DNA of 35,798 bases from Limisphaerales bacterium (GTDB lineage Bacteria; Verrucomicrobiota; Verrucomicrobiia; Limisphaerales; BOG-1460): the NCBI GenBank assembly GCA_003159675.1, contig PLQC01000168.1:43036-78833 (forward strand), written 5' to 3'. How positions within the stretch are numbered: the stretch's first letter is position 1; each line of letters starts with the position of its first letter. Below the pieces are notes generated by a model. It did no database searches, was not told the origin of the DNA, and worked only from the letters and a program-made list of their open reading frames with translations. The position numbers and the translations under genes were made by a program. Of the stretch, positions 25,134 through 32,617 are shown piece after piece.

Positions 25134-27521
25134 TCATGTGGCATACAGCAGCGTTTGCAGTTGGTTGACAGCTTTTCCGAGTTTCTCAAGCCCTCCAAAA
25201 TGCTGGGCAATTTCTGCCACGTTGCCATGTTGTGAAATCGGCGGGACTTTCAGCACGTCGGGCAGGGTGAATTGGAGTTCGCCATCAGTGGCGTATTTTT
25301 CCAGGAGGTCGTTCAGGATTTCACGGGCTTCCGGAGCGAAGTAGCCGAAGAAGGCCGCTTGTTGCTTCCTCAGGCGGTCGGCTCGCTGGCGGCGGGTGAC
25401 CATGGGCCCGTTGAAGGCGAGATGGCAAAGCAAGTCGAACGGGTCGGCATCCGGCTTGCCCGCCTGGAACGCCAGAGTCGTAAAATCTATCCCACGCTGG
25501 GCCAGCATTTCCATTAATTCCTTCCGCGCTTCCGGTTCGCTCCAGCGCTCCCGCAATTCCGCCGTGCTTGGGCAGATCGACCGCACTTTCTCGGCGGTGT
25601 AGTCCGTGAGCTTGACGACACGCAATTGCTTGCCGTCGGAGTCCAGTTCGTAAACGAGCTGGGCGGCGATCTCCACCTGGCCACCGTCGAAATAATACTT
25701 CCGCCGCCCACCGGGCGAATTGTCGATGACGACGGCAGGCCGATTTGTATCTGTCCCTTCCTCACCCCCTGTCCCGGTTTCATCTTCCGGTTCTTCGGGC
25801 CTTTCCACCTCGGTATTCCTGGTTTTCCCGTATTCATCGATCTCTTCGACGGTCGCGAAGGCGGGATCGCCGTCGAAGGCCGTGTCGGCGAAGTTGCGCG
25901 TGGCCGTGCCGGTGTAGTCGAGGATGTTGAACCAGAGCTTGCCGTAGTCGTCGCGCACGCGGGTGCCGCGCCCGATGATTTGCTTGAACTCGACCATCGA
26001 GTTGACGAGACGCACGAGCACGACGTTGCGGCAGGTGGGCGCGTCGAGGCCGGTCGTGAGCAGTTGCGAGGTGGTGAGGATGACAGGCGTGCGCGTCTCC
26101 ACGTCCTGAAACCGTTGCATATGGCCGCGCCCGATGTCGCCTTCGTCGGCGGTGACGCGGCAGACGTAATCGGGGAATTGCTGGACGAGGTCGGCGTTCA
26201 GGTTGTTCAGCGCGGTGCGCATCTCGGATGCGTGTTCCTGGTCCACGCAAAAGACGATGGTCTTGGCGAACCGGTCGGTCTTTTTCAGGAAATCGGTGAG
26301 GTGCTTCGCAATGACTTCCGTGCGCTTCAACAACGCCACTTTTCGCTCGAAATCCGCCGTGGTGTATGCCCCGTCAGGAATTCGGCGGCCGTAACGGTCG
26401 AGGTCCTCCTTGCTTGGACGCCAGCCGGCGGCATCCCATTGCGTGACGATGCGGTAAACGCGGTAGGGCGCAAGGAAACCGTCGTCAATGCCCTGCTTGA
26501 GGCTGTACGTGTAAATCGGGTTGCCGAAGTAAAGGTAGGTGTCCTTGTTCTCTTGCCGCAACGGTGTTGCCGTCATCCCGAGTTGATATGCGGGCTGGAA
26601 GTAATCGAGAATCTCGCGCCAGTTGGAATCTTCCTTGGCGCTCCCGCGGTGGCACTCGTCCACGATGATGAGGTCGAAGAAATCTCTGGCGAACTCTTTG
26701 TAGAGGCCTGGGCGATTCTCGTCCTCCGCGATGGATTGATAGGTTGAGAAGTAAAGTTCGCGCCCGTGCGTGACTTTTCCACCCTCGATCTTCCACCGGG
26801 CGTCGCCGAACGGGGCGAAGATTTTGTCCTTTGGGTCGTCCACGAGGAAATTGCGGTCCGCAAGATAGAGGATGCGTGGTTTCCTGGTGGGATCGCCTTT
26901 GGCGTTCCATTTCGAAGACCACAGTTTCCAGCAAATGTGAAACGCAACGATGGTCTTGCCCGTCCCGGTGGCCATCGTGAGCAACACCCTGCGTTTGCCT
27001 TGCAGGATGGACTGGACGGCGGCATTGATGGCGATTTCCTGATAGTAGTGGGGGATCTTGCCCGATATCAGGTTGAAGGGAGTGAGGAGGCGCTCGACGG
27101 CGGTCTCGTCCGGGAGCTTCTCGTTGGCACGAAGCCGCGACCATAGTTCGGATGGAGGGGGAAATGCCTGGATGTGACGTTCCAAGCCGGTGATGAAATC
27201 GCATTCGATGATGTCTGTGCCATTTGTGGCATAGGCGAATTTCAAACCGAGGATGGCGGCGTAGTCCTTGGCTTGCTGCAATCCGGAAGCAGCGTGTTCC
27301 TCGTCAGATTTTGCCTCAACGACCGCAAGCGGGAAATCCCGGGTGTACCGGAGAATATAATCGGCGCGTTTCCCGGGTCGGCGCGTGGCCCGGTTGCCCT
27401 GAACGACAATGCGTCCGTCCGTGAAAATGGGCTGCTCAGCGATTGAATGCGGGTCATCATCCCACCCCGACGCCTGGATTTTGGGCGTGATCAACCTGCG
27501 ACAAGTATCGGCCTCGTTCAT
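25134..27521 (-). CDS. hsdR: Type I restriction enzyme endonuclease/translocase subunit HsdR
   Basis: 795 residues from ATG 27521 (MNEADTCRRLI); a GTG at 27536 would add five. The N-terminal PD-(D/E)xK nuclease has RADYILRY and the VVEAKSD catalytic pair within the first 75 residues. The superfamily 2 translocase follows with Walker A TMATGTGKT near 185, DECH box (VDECHRGS) near 280, MTATPLR, and C-terminal helicase motif IGRGTRVRDD. The last 200 residues look like the EcoEI-type C-terminal domain that docks on the methylase. It moves DNA and cuts unmethylated foreign DNA at a distance. All motifs look intact. The genes that complete it, hsdM and hsdS, lie 2-6 kb downstream, separated by other genes. 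Confidence 0.94.
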   Translation of the reverse strand: MNEADTCRRLITPKIQASGWDDDPHSIAEQPIFTDGRIVVQGNRATRRPGKRADYILRYTRDFPLAVVEAKSDEEHAASGLQQAKDYAAILGLKFAYATNGTDIIECDFITGLERHIQAFPPPSELWSRLRANEKLPDETAVERLLTPFNLISGKIPHYYQEIAINAAVQSILQGKRRVLLTMATGTGKTIVAFHICWKLWSSKWNAKGDPTRKPRILYLADRNFLVDDPKDKIFAPFGDARWKIEGGKVTHGRELYFSTYQSIAEDENRPGLYKEFARDFFDLIIVDECHRGSAKEDSNWREILDYFQPAYQLGMTATPLRQENKDTYLYFGNPIYTYSLKQGIDDGFLAPYRVYRIVTQWDAAGWRPSKEDLDRYGRRIPDGAYTTADFERKVALLKRTEVIAKHLTDFLKKTDRFAKTIVFCVDQEHASEMRTALNNLNADLVQQFPDYVCRVTADEGDIGRGHMQRFQDVETRTPVILTTSQLLTTGLDAPTCRNVVLVRLVNSMVEFKQIIGRGTRVRDDYGKLWFNILDYTGTATRNFADTAFDGDPAFATVEEIDEYGKTRNTEVERPEEPEDETGTGGEEGTDTNRPAVVIDNSPGGRRKYYFDGGQVEIAAQLVYELDSDGKQLRVVKLTDYTAEKVRSICPSTAELRERWSEPEARKELMEMLAQRGIDFTTLAFQAGKPDADPFDLLCHLAFNGPMVTRRQRADRLRKQQAAFFGYFAPEAREILNDLLEKYATDGELQFTLPDVLKVPPISQHGNVAEIAQHFGGLEKLGKAVNQLQTLLYAT

Positions 27522-27731
27522 TTTCTGACGGCCCACCCAATGGATTCCGGGACGCCCAGCGACAGAAAATCACAAATCGAGCTCGATTTCCAGCCTTCAT
27601 TTGCAGCCCTTGAGGACTACTACTCTCCAACCGAACATGTTGAAATCTCGGCATGTTTACCGATCAACTCTGGCGTTTTGACCCGGCTAAACCGCTTGTC
27701 GAGTGATCGATCTGGGATTTTTCGTGAAATC

Positions 27732-28232
27732 TCAGTTCTTGACCAGCGTAATGCTGCCGTCCCGGCTCACGCGCGCGATGAAAGGAGGCTTTGTCGTTTC
27801 GCAAAGTCTTTTCATTCCTGGCAAAGCCTTGACGAAGATTTGGCCGACCTCCGCACCGCTCAGATCCCCTCGTGCAGTCAGAACAAAGGCGCGCACGTTG
27901 GCCGCGATCAATGCTTGAAGTTCAACTGCCCGGTAGCGGATGTTCTTGTCCTTTGTGAGAACGACCCAGCCTTGTTTGCCTACTGCGGCGAGCCAGACCT
28001 CGTCTTTCGCATCTTGTGGAAAATGATCGTCGTGAACACGAACGTCCTCGCCCGCTTCGCGGAGCGCGTCCGTAATGATTCTTCGGCCCAGAGACCGGTC
28101 GACGAAGAAGATCAATCGCCCAAGCAGGCCCGTCAGCATTCGCTTGAATTCGTCAGGACTGGGGAAATCCTCAGGCGGCAAGCTGAAGCTCGCACCGGAC
28201 TGCTTCTTCGACATGTCCTGGTTGGCAGCCAT
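27732..28232 (-). CDS. PIN-like (DUF5615/VapC45-type) toxin
   Basis: 166 residues from ATG 28232, which overlaps the 3' end of the DUF433 gene by about 60 bp; starts up to 28298 or further in are possible. The PIN-like core starts at about residue 40: IFFVDRSLGRRI (Asp45), VHDDHF (68-69), QDAKDEVWLA (75-78) and LTKDKNI (Asp95). This order of acidic residues fits the compact PIN-like domain partnered with DUF433 antitoxins (VapBC45 type). A ribonuclease role is known for the broader family; the target is unknown. It lies just upstream of hsdR on the same strand, separated by 210 bp. Confidence 0.82.
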   Translation of the reverse strand: MAANQDMSKKQSGASFSLPPEDFPSPDEFKRMLTGLLGRLIFFVDRSLGRRIITDALREAGEDVRVHDDHFPQDAKDEVWLAAVGKQGWVVLTKDKNIRYRAVELQALIAANVRAFVLTARGDLSGAEVGQIFVKALPGMKRLCETTKPPFIARVSRDGSITLVKN

Positions 28233-28857
28233 AATCCTCGGCAAGTTCATCAACTGACTCGCCCGCCTTGTAACGCTCCGCGATGATGGCCGTCGCAATG
28301 CCCGTTCCTGCTATGGTCGGGCGGCCGAAGGAGATCCAGGGGTCAATGACGATCACCTTTGGTTCATCCAGTTGGCGCTTGCGTGTGAAGGGATAGAGGC
28401 GCGTCGCCAAGCCGGTTTCATCGTGTTCCACCCGCCGCAAGTGGGCAGCCAGCATATCTTTCATCGCCAACTGCCCGGCTTCCGAGACGGCAATGAGTTT
28501 CTCGAAACGTGACAGGAACAGGGCGATACCATCCGTCTGAAATTTATGGTCCGCCAATGGATGCCGAGAGCCAAACTGCTTTCTCACGTAGTCCAGTGCG
28601 ATGCGAACCTTGGGTAGAGAAATGTCGTGCTCCCGCCGGATCGCGTCCAGGACATGCGCTTCAACCATGTTCACGAATGAAAGTGAGGGCAGTTTGGAGT
28701 CTGGCAGTTCGACGATTGGATTGAAAAACTTTTGGCCCCGCTCGGTCGGATAGAAGCGGCCACGCACCCAGGAGCGCAGCGTCGCAAGCGGGATGCGAAG
28801 ATAGTGGGCCGCCTCCGCGATTGTGAAGGCAGGCAACTCGCGGGGATCATTGGCCAT
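28171..28857 (-). CDS. DUF433 antitoxin with MerR-like N-terminal domain (VapB45 type)
   Basis: 228 residues from ATG 28857; earlier in-frame starts at 28887 or 28941 are possible but add sequence unlike the family. The N-terminal helix-turn-helix (PAFTIAEAAHYLRIPLATLRSWV, residues 9-31 by position) is MerR-like. The C-terminal DUF433 domain (about 175-225) includes ISFGRPTIAGTGIATAII and SVDELAEDYG. It likely binds its own promoter and neutralises the PIN-like toxin that follows with overlapping coding sequence. Confidence 0.85.
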   Translation of the reverse strand: MANDPRELPAFTIAEAAHYLRIPLATLRSWVRGRFYPTERGQKFFNPIVELPDSKLPSLSFVNMVEAHVLDAIRREHDISLPKVRIALDYVRKQFGSRHPLADHKFQTDGIALFLSRFEKLIAVSEAGQLAMKDMLAAHLRRVEHDETGLATRLYPFTRKRQLDEPKVIVIDPWISFGRPTIAGTGIATAIIAERYKAGESVDELAEDYGCQPGHVEEAVRCELQLAA

Positions 28858-28949
28858 GGCTTGGTTGGTGTGTGCTTTAAAAGGCATTGCCAGCGTCACG
28901 GTTTTCGGTTCAAGGATGGTACCGGGTATGGCCAAATGCAAGGCGCTAT

Positions 28950-29000
28950 TTAGGTCTGGTCCGGGTGACTTTCACTGCGGAGGATGTCAACGTAGAGCAT
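28950..29000 (-). pseudogene. Possible N-terminal stub of a GIY-YIG family protein
   Basis: On the minus strand the ATG at 29000 opens MLYVDILRSESHPDQT followed by a stop. GIY-YIG proteins of the UPF0213 type often begin with a pattern like MYYVYLLRSE...P.QTYVG, so this looks like their first 16 residues before truncation. The match is short and made from memory. Confidence 0.35.
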
Positions 29001-29062
29001 GGCCCATGCTCCGTTTCGCTGCCGGGAGCTTCTTTCGCGTCTTCAGAAGGTCGGTTTACAAC

Positions 29063-29191
29063 TCACGCCGCGACGGGCTCTTTGACGGGCAAGAGGGAGC
29101 GGGGTTTGACGGTGCGGGCGATACGAGCTTCGAGTTGGTCGGCTGCGACTTCGAGATCGTAATAGGTTTGCAGGTCGAGCCACCAACTGAA
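29063..29191 (-). pseudogene. C-terminal remnant of a HigA-type antitoxin
   Basis: The minus-strand frame reads WWLDLQTYYDLEVAADQLEAR and ends 42 codons in; the phrase W-LNLQ-YDL-VA is typical of the C-terminus of HigA/XRE antitoxins. A stop lies directly upstream in frame, so the helix-turn-helix part is gone, and no HigB toxin is visible. Confidence 0.5.
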
Positions 29192-29257
29192 TCATCGTTT
29201 AGTAATACCAGACCTCAGTTTCTGACCTGGCCGCCGCCGCAGTCCAACGCACTTCGT

Positions 29258-29920
29258 TCATTCGCGGTAATCGTCCCGGCCCATGAGCACCTTGCGCAGT
29301 TGAGCTTCCGTCACGCGCGGCCATTTCAATTTCCGCAGCCAGATGTTTGTCTTCGCGAGATCAAAGGCTTCGGCGTCGAACGGGCGGCCCAGCCATTCCA
29401 TCATGGATCTGTGTTCCGGGTGCTTCCGGTTCTTGAGAATCTTGAGCAGGTTGTCGTAGCCCCACACACCCCCGCAGTCTTCCGGCGGACAAGCGCGGGC
29501 GCCGTCCAGGCACAGCGCGACCGTTGCCGCAGCGGCATCGGATGGCAGAATCTTCTCCACCGTGATCTCGTGCTCCCACGAGTCACCAAAGTCGTATTCG
29601 TAGCCGAAAGCGCTCTTTTCGCGCGGGGCAATATGCTGAAGCGTGAACTTGCGCTCTTCCAGGATTTCAGGGTCGCCCTCGAACTCGGCGAAGTGGTGGC
29701 GTGTGTCCGAGTAGAGTGTCCCGCCGGCCTTGAAGTGGTGCAGATGGCTGTTGGTCCAGCCCATCGTGACCTGGAGAACGGCGTGGAGCCAGCCGAGGCT
29801 GGCTCTGCCGGGCACCCAAAGCCGCCGCCAGATGGCCGGCTTCGAGCCGATCAAGACGACTTTCAGTTGATAGACAGGAGCATTGGCTTTCCCGGTGGTT
29901 GGTTGGATCTGTGAAATCAT
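29258..29920 (-). CDS. Plasmid pRiA4b ORF-3 family protein
   Basis: 220 residues from ATG 29920. The N-terminal phrase YQLKVVLIGSKPAIWRRLWVPG and the following LGWLHAVLQVTMGWTNSHLHHF, plus YEYDFGDSWEHEITVEKI, identify the pRiA4b ORF-3 (IS1096_Tnp-like) family, of usual length. The function of this family is not established; members occur on plasmids, near insertion sequences and in accessory islands. It lies alone on the minus strand, with fossil toxin-antitoxin sequence downstream and about 800 bp of non-coding DNA upstream. Confidence 0.88.
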   Translation of the reverse strand: MISQIQPTTGKANAPVYQLKVVLIGSKPAIWRRLWVPGRASLGWLHAVLQVTMGWTNSHLHHFKAGGTLYSDTRHHFAEFEGDPEILEERKFTLQHIAPREKSAFGYEYDFGDSWEHEITVEKILPSDAAAATVALCLDGARACPPEDCGGVWGYDNLLKILKNRKHPEHRSMMEWLGRPFDAEAFDLAKTNIWLRKLKWPRVTEAQLRKVLMGRDDYRE

Positions 29921-30201
29921 GAGTTCAGTGCCGGTTTCTCCTGCACCTTCTACAGTTCCGGGATCGCGGTTTCAAATTTATTCTGAGGAGGGGTAGTTGA
30001 GAGCGCACCCGCTGTGTTGATGGTCTTTTCGTTTGGCTTGCCGAGTCGTAGCTCGTAGCGGGATACGCACGGGTGTTCTGGCCCGCCTTCGCTTTGCTAC
30101 GGCGCGGCAGTCTTCGCTCTCCGCTGCGCTGCGAGCGAAGACTGGCCCATTCTAACAGAAACTCGAACCGTCCTGGAAGAAAATCCCGAGCTTTAGTTCA
30201 G

Positions 30202-30225
30202 GGTGCCTTTGACGGGACTCGAACC
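30202..30225 (-). other. tRNA 3'-end-like fragment (possible attachment-site remnant)
   Basis: On the minus strand it reads GGTTCGAGTCCC followed by GTCAAAGGCACC, like a T-loop, T-stem 3' half and acceptor strand. Only two pairs of the T-stem can form with the bases before it, and no D- or anticodon arm is present, so it is not a tRNA gene. Integrating elements commonly leave such ends. Confidence 0.35.
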
Positions 30226-30253
30226 TTTTTTCAAGGACAATAGCCCCTGGCAG

Positions 30254-30300
30254 ACCCTGTTTCAGGGTATCCCCACACCCTTCCCCACAGGGGGATACCC
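30254..30300. other. Two mutually exclusive hairpins
   Basis: ACCCTG (30254-30259) can pair with CAGGGT (30263-30268). The GGGT part also belongs to GGGTATCCCC (30265-30274), which pairs perfectly over 10 bp with GGGGATACCC (30291-30300). Both stems cannot form together. Confidence 0.5.
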
Positions 30301-30365
30301 GGTCATGTGGAGAATACCCTTTTCTTGCAACTGTTTTGTCGCTGTTTTGATGTCTTGCCGTGTCC

Positions 30366-30383
30366 CCGACTTCGGTCGGTTTT
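30366..30383 (+). terminator. Terminator-like hairpin
   Basis: CCGAC, a TTCG tetraloop and GTCGG are followed by TTTT. The stem is only 5 bp, but the UUCG-type loop is stabilising. No plus-strand gene ends directly before it, so its role is unclear. Confidence 0.35.
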
Positions 30384-30723
30384 ATGGCTCGCGCGGCAGG
30401 GTTGATTTGACATGGATGCCGCGCTCGCCAAAAACCTCCCTCGTCGCTCACGCTCCAAACGAGTTCCCCCCACGGACGGGTTTAGACGAGTAAAGGACAG
30501 GCATGTCCTTAACGAGTTAGAACGAGTTTGGTGAACACGCCGGCGCAGTCAAACGCGCCAGCGTGAGGAACTATTTGCCTACCGGCGGGAGACGTGCCCT
30601 CACGGGTTGACGAGGGGGCAAACGATGGCTGGCCACGAACAACCGACGCGATCTCGTGTTACGGAAAGTTGAAAATAGCCCGGATGCTGACCGGCATGGT
30701 TCTTGGTGCCAAATTAGGGTATC

Positions 30724-31542
30724 TCACTTAATTCTCCTTCGGTGGAGCTTGAAGTTGTGCTGGTCAGCTTCAATCTGAAAAACTTCAAGGTGATCCAAAG
30801 GGGCTTTGCTCGTCAACGACATGATCTCATCGCGCGTAGGAGCCGTCGCACGCAGACCAATGGTCACGGATTTCAGGAGCTTGGGTTCGATCTTGAACAA
30901 GTATATGACCTGCCCGCCATTCACCTGCTTGCGCGCAAGCGACAAATCAAGAATCAGCCGAAACTCCTGCTCGTACTCCCAATCCAGACTCTTGCGTTTG
31001 GCAAACAGTTCGACAGCACCTCTCGGGTTTGAGCCGGTCGGATCATACTCCGCTCGGACGGCATCGTAATCAACCTTCAGAAACGAGTCGAGGTTGAAGA
31101 CCGGATCGGCCTGATCAAATTCAAGGACCAAGCCTTTGTGGGACGAGGCGTAATGTGCCCACATGAGAAGGTGTGCAGGATCAGCTGAGAAACAGATGAC
31201 GCCAAACTTGTGACTCAGCGTGTCGAGGACTTCCAGTTGTGTGTCGAGCTTGGGGGTTTCGGCAACCATTGTGGTGATCACCTTGCCCAAGTTGGCTCTC
31301 ACATGTGCCTGGAACTCTTGAAAATTTCGACAACCTGGAAATTCACTCCTGTGGGCGTTGAAGAACGTAGGATCGGTGATAACTTTTTTCGCCTCTCTCA
31401 GCTCGTAGCCCTTTGGATCTTTGGACACAACAACGGGACTGAATTCAAATGGATCGTTGAAGTCAATCGGTGGGGTCAGTTTGATTTCGAGATTCTTTAG
31501 AACCAGCAATCCTGACTCGCTGCAGTATTTGAAAAGTCCCAT
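30724..31542 (-). CDS. DUF2971 domain protein
   Basis: 272 residues from ATG 31542 (MGLFKYCSESGL); a TTG at 31563 would add seven. LFKYCS near the start, PIDFNDPFEF (about 26-35), then GVICFSADPAHLLMWAHYASSHKGLVLEFD in the middle and DWEYEQEFRLIL later are the marks of DUF2971. The biochemical role of the family is not established; members are often found in variable islands and have been noticed next to defence genes. No membrane segment or signal. It is isolated, with non-coding DNA on both sides. Confidence 0.88.
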   Translation of the reverse strand: MGLFKYCSESGLLVLKNLEIKLTPPIDFNDPFEFSPVVVSKDPKGYELREAKKVITDPTFFNAHRSEFPGCRNFQEFQAHVRANLGKVITTMVAETPKLDTQLEVLDTLSHKFGVICFSADPAHLLMWAHYASSHKGLVLEFDQADPVFNLDSFLKVDYDAVRAEYDPTGSNPRGAVELFAKRKSLDWEYEQEFRLILDLSLARKQVNGGQVIYLFKIEPKLLKSVTIGLRATAPTRDEIMSLTSKAPLDHLEVFQIEADQHNFKLHRRRIK

Positions 31543-32122
31543 AGAAGTTCTGTTTTCAGTCAACTACGCACGCGCTTGAGCTTCTTTCTTTCGCATCTGC
31601 CCATTCCGCCCCGTTGTGCTAACGGACGCCTCGCGTTCTCGTCATGCGAATTGCCAGAAGATTAGCAGCTAGGCCCGTTACCGGCAAGCCGGACCAGCAA
31701 ACACGAAACTTAATGAAAGGTGAACGGGTTGGCCGCATCGTGCCGGACTGGTATCATGGTTCCATCTCATCCCAGAAATGTTCCGGCACAGAGGAAAACC
31801 CAGCGTTCAACCTGCCATCGCAGCTTGGCGGCCAAAACCGACCGCGCCTTTCGCGCGTGAAGAGACGAGACATGCCAGCGAGAGCGAAGCCCATCGCCGG
31901 TGCAAGACAGAGATATTCAAGGCGCTGCAAAACCAGCCCGGCGTCCACAAGCCCATGTTGGAATGCCCGCTTAGCCAATGGAATCCAGTGTTTTTTGAAA
32001 GAAACGGTTAGCGTCTGAGAGTGAACAAGGCGGTTTACACATTCACATGCGTTTGCCTTTTAGCAAAGGCACAATCCTGGACGATGTCTCACGAAGGCAT
32101 CACCAGTTAAGAGAGGACATAA
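31543..32122. other. Intergenic stretch including the left 65-bp inverted repeat
   Basis: No convincing gene. It holds the left inverted-repeat copy (31971-32035) and a small hairpin near 32054-32069 (GCCTTT...AAAGGC). A minus-strand frame, 31754-31978, is open and in phase with the recombinase C-terminus carried by the repeat; see findings. Confidence 0.5.
31971..32035. repeat. Left copy of a perfect 65-bp inverted repeat
   Basis: Base-for-base reverse complement of 34001-34065, checked over all 65 positions; the first flanking base on each side differs. The right copy lies within the 3' coding part of the serine recombinase, so this copy is an inverted duplicate of that segment. Confidence 0.95.
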
Positions 32123-32135
32123 TTATGATCCTCTC
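32111..32135. other. Hairpin at the 3' end of the IS630-type fragment
   Basis: GAGAGGA (32111-32117) and TCCTCTC (32129-32135) form a perfect 7-bp stem with an 11-nt loop. The stop codon of the minus-strand fragment lies in the loop, so it may act as a terminator or protect the transcript end. Confidence 0.4.
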
Positions 32136-32551
32136 GTTTCTTGACGATTCCGTTCACACGCCCGCAACAAACGGCGGCAATGCCGCATCGTTAAATGAAT
32201 GCCATGACGTTTCCGCAGGAATTCCGCGACACGCGCGCCTGTCCACCGATTGCCGATCAGTCCGACATCCGTTGGAGATTTCTTGAGAGTTGCAAGCAGA
32301 GCTTTCTGTTGCCGTGGATTCAGCACGGCAGGCCGACCGGGTTTCTCCGCCTCTTTCAATCCATCGAGACCGCGCTTTCTGAACGCGATTGCCCAATGGG
32401 CAATCGTGCGTTGCGGAACGCCGAGAAACTTGCCGGCCTTAACCGTGCTTGAACCGAGGAGCACGAGAAGCACCCCATGCAGGCGGTGGACATATCGCGC
32501 CTCTTCCGAGCGGCGGATTTCTTTGCGGATGATTGCAATGGCATCATTCAC
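32123..32551 (-). CDS. IS630-type winged helix-turn-helix protein, DDE domain absent
   Basis: 142 residues resembling the N-terminal DNA-binding half of IS630-family transposases: a first helix-turn-helix (STVKAGKFLGVPQRTIAHWAIAFRKRGLDGL), the GRPAVL linker and a second winged helix (GNRWTGARVAEFLRKRHGI). A full transposase is about 340 residues; here the frame stops where the catalytic DDE domain should begin, and the downstream 90 bp encode none of it. It is therefore a truncated transposase, or a stand-alone DNA-binding protein. It is divergent from the recombinase gene, whose start is 66 bp away, and lies within the 65-bp inverted repeat pair. Confidence 0.75.
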   Translation of the reverse strand: MNDAIAIIRKEIRRSEEARYVHRLHGVLLVLLGSSTVKAGKFLGVPQRTIAHWAIAFRKRGLDGLKEAEKPGRPAVLNPRQQKALLATLKKSPTDVGLIGNRWTGARVAEFLRKRHGIHLTMRHCRRLLRACERNRQETRGS

Positions 32552-32581
32552 GGAAATAGTTGGCTCTTGTGCGCTTTTATA

Positions 32582-32608
32582 CTAGCAAAACAATGTGTCC
32601 TTTGCTAG
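32582..32608. promoter_or_regulatory. Palindromic operator-like site upstream of the recombinase
   Basis: CTAGCAAA (32582-32589) and TTTGCTAG (32601-32608) are perfect 8-bp arms around 11 bases, ending 9 bp before the recombinase ATG at 32618. The site sits in the divergent promoter gap and could bind a dimeric regulator of the recombinase. No Shine-Dalgarno sequence is seen, so the recombinase transcript may start near the ATG. Confidence 0.5.
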
Positions 32609-32617
32609 ACTATTCGT

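Larger units (their letters stand above)
28942..29257. other. Gene-fossil stretch upstream of the DUF433 antitoxin
   Basis: About 320 bp with no intact gene. It holds the GIY-YIG-like start (28950-29000) and HigA-like end (29063-29191) listed separately. Promoter elements for the DUF433 gene are expected at the left end. Confidence 0.5.
29921..30723. other. 803-bp non-coding stretch with hairpins and a tRNA-end-like fragment
   Basis: No believable gene on either strand. It contains a tRNA 3'-end-like fragment (30202-30225), two overlapping hairpins (30254-30300), a terminator-like hairpin (30366-30383), a palindrome AAGGACA-GGCA-TGTCCTT near 30496-30513, and several ACGAGTT repeats between about 30459 and 30527. 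The mixture suggests the edge of old mobile elements. Confidence 0.5.

Noticed and set aside
25626-26747. 373-residue plus-strand frame
   Set aside because: Antisense to hsdR, which has all helicase motifs; composition is that of a shadow.
30202-30225. Full tRNA gene
   Set aside because: Only the T-arm/acceptor half is recognisable and the T-stem does not pair; no anticodon arm is found on the expected side.
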